Shown: positions 63,692 to 64,000 of the stretch, in pieces | Layout: each line of letters starts with the position of its first letter | Position numbering within the stretch: the first letter of the stretch is position 1 | DNA from: Todiramphus chloris collaris | Taxonomy: Eukaryota > Chordata > Aves > Coraciiformes > Alcedinidae | DNA: 64,000 nucleotides | Direction: 5' to 3' | Assembly: GCA_025345505.1 (NCBI GenBank) | Contig: JANVCC010000030.1 | Location: 7,182,254 to 7,246,253, forward strand | Program-made: the position numbers and the translations under genes | The notes under the pieces: generated by a model | Database searches by the model: none | The model's input: the letters and a program-made list of their open reading frames with translations, nothing else | Told to the model about the DNA's origin: nothing

Positions 63692-64000
63692 TCGGTACTG
63701 GGACCAGTGCTATTCAATATATTCATCAGAGACCTGGATGAGGGAACAGAGTCACTGTCAGCAAGTTTGCTGGTGATACAAAACTGGGAGGAGCGGCTGA
63801 CACAGCGGACGGCTGTGCTGACACCCAGTGAGACCTGGACAGGCTGGAGAGCTGGGCGGGGAGAGATTTAGTGAAATATAAGAAGGGCAAGTGTAGAGTC
63901 TGGAATCTGGGGAAGAACAACCCCGGGTGCCAGTATAGGTTGGGGACTGACCTGCTGGAAAGCAGCGTAGGGGAAAAGGACCTGGGCGTCCTGGTGGACA
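63692..64000 (+). mobile_element. CR1 LINE fragment (reverse transcriptase part), runs off the window
   Basis: Starting near GTACTGGGACCAGTGCTATTCAATAT, the sequence follows the standard CR1 ORF2 RT region: the [13 protein letters not shown]-like stretch, NDLDE-like, then AAGTTTGCTGGTGATACAAAACTGGGAGG (the FADDTKLGG region, here with Gly for the first Asp), then the LHLG-, Y- and DLGVLVD-like segments. It sits inside HS6ST1 intron 1 in the gene's orientation, is 5' truncated and inactive, and continues beyond the right edge. Confidence 0.9.

Noticed and set aside
1-64000. CRISPR arrays, bacterial operons, tRNA or rRNA genes
   Set aside because: No regularly spaced repeats, no cloverleaf with internal promoter boxes and no rRNA core sequences were seen. 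The window is vertebrate nuclear DNA.

Overview
The window looks like bird nuclear DNA. It carries at least eight CR1 LINE pieces, several with the typical avian CR1 3' end (a G-run, then TTGGACTCGATGATCT, then an ATTCTATG-type tail). It also carries two LTR copies of families familiar from avian genomes. The one clear gene is vertebrate. The LTR types suggest a neoavian bird rather than a chicken-like one, but the species cannot be fixed from the sequence.

The first ~55.8 kb is AT-rich, gene-poor DNA in which I recognise no protein-coding exon. It holds a CR1 cluster at 6.3-7.4 kb that includes a rare 5' part with endonuclease sequence, an incomplete ERV-L-like LTR at 9.3-9.95 kb, and a solo LTR at 17.5-18.06 kb with TG...CA ends and a matching 5-bp flanking duplication. 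Further CR1 pieces lie at 23.9, 30.6 (reverse), 34.3, 37.7 and 41.5 kb (reverse), with one or two possible old MIR-like remnants. Two places could be unannotated transcription units: a 521-base open stretch bounded by good splice-site matches at 19.75-20.27 kb, and an isolated CpG-rich block at 21.25-21.9 kb.

From ~56.5 to 58.1 kb there is a strong CpG island with GC boxes, a G-run, an exact 21-bp tandem duplication and several small upstream ORFs. It contains coding exon 1 of HS6ST1 (heparan sulfate 6-O-sulfotransferase 1) on the + strand, from ATG 57398 to the splice donor after 57915. The rest of the window is the start of HS6ST1 intron 1, and the coding sequence for the rest of the enzyme lies beyond the right edge. 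A CR1 copy runs off the end at 63.69 kb.

The most notable regulatory detail is at the HS6ST1 start. A 12-codon upstream ORF with a strong start context (57388-57426) overlaps both candidate HS6ST1 start codons and ends just after the second. I see no evidence for a new multi-gene system: the window is one developmental gene's promoter and first exon with a long, repeat-sprinkled upstream desert.
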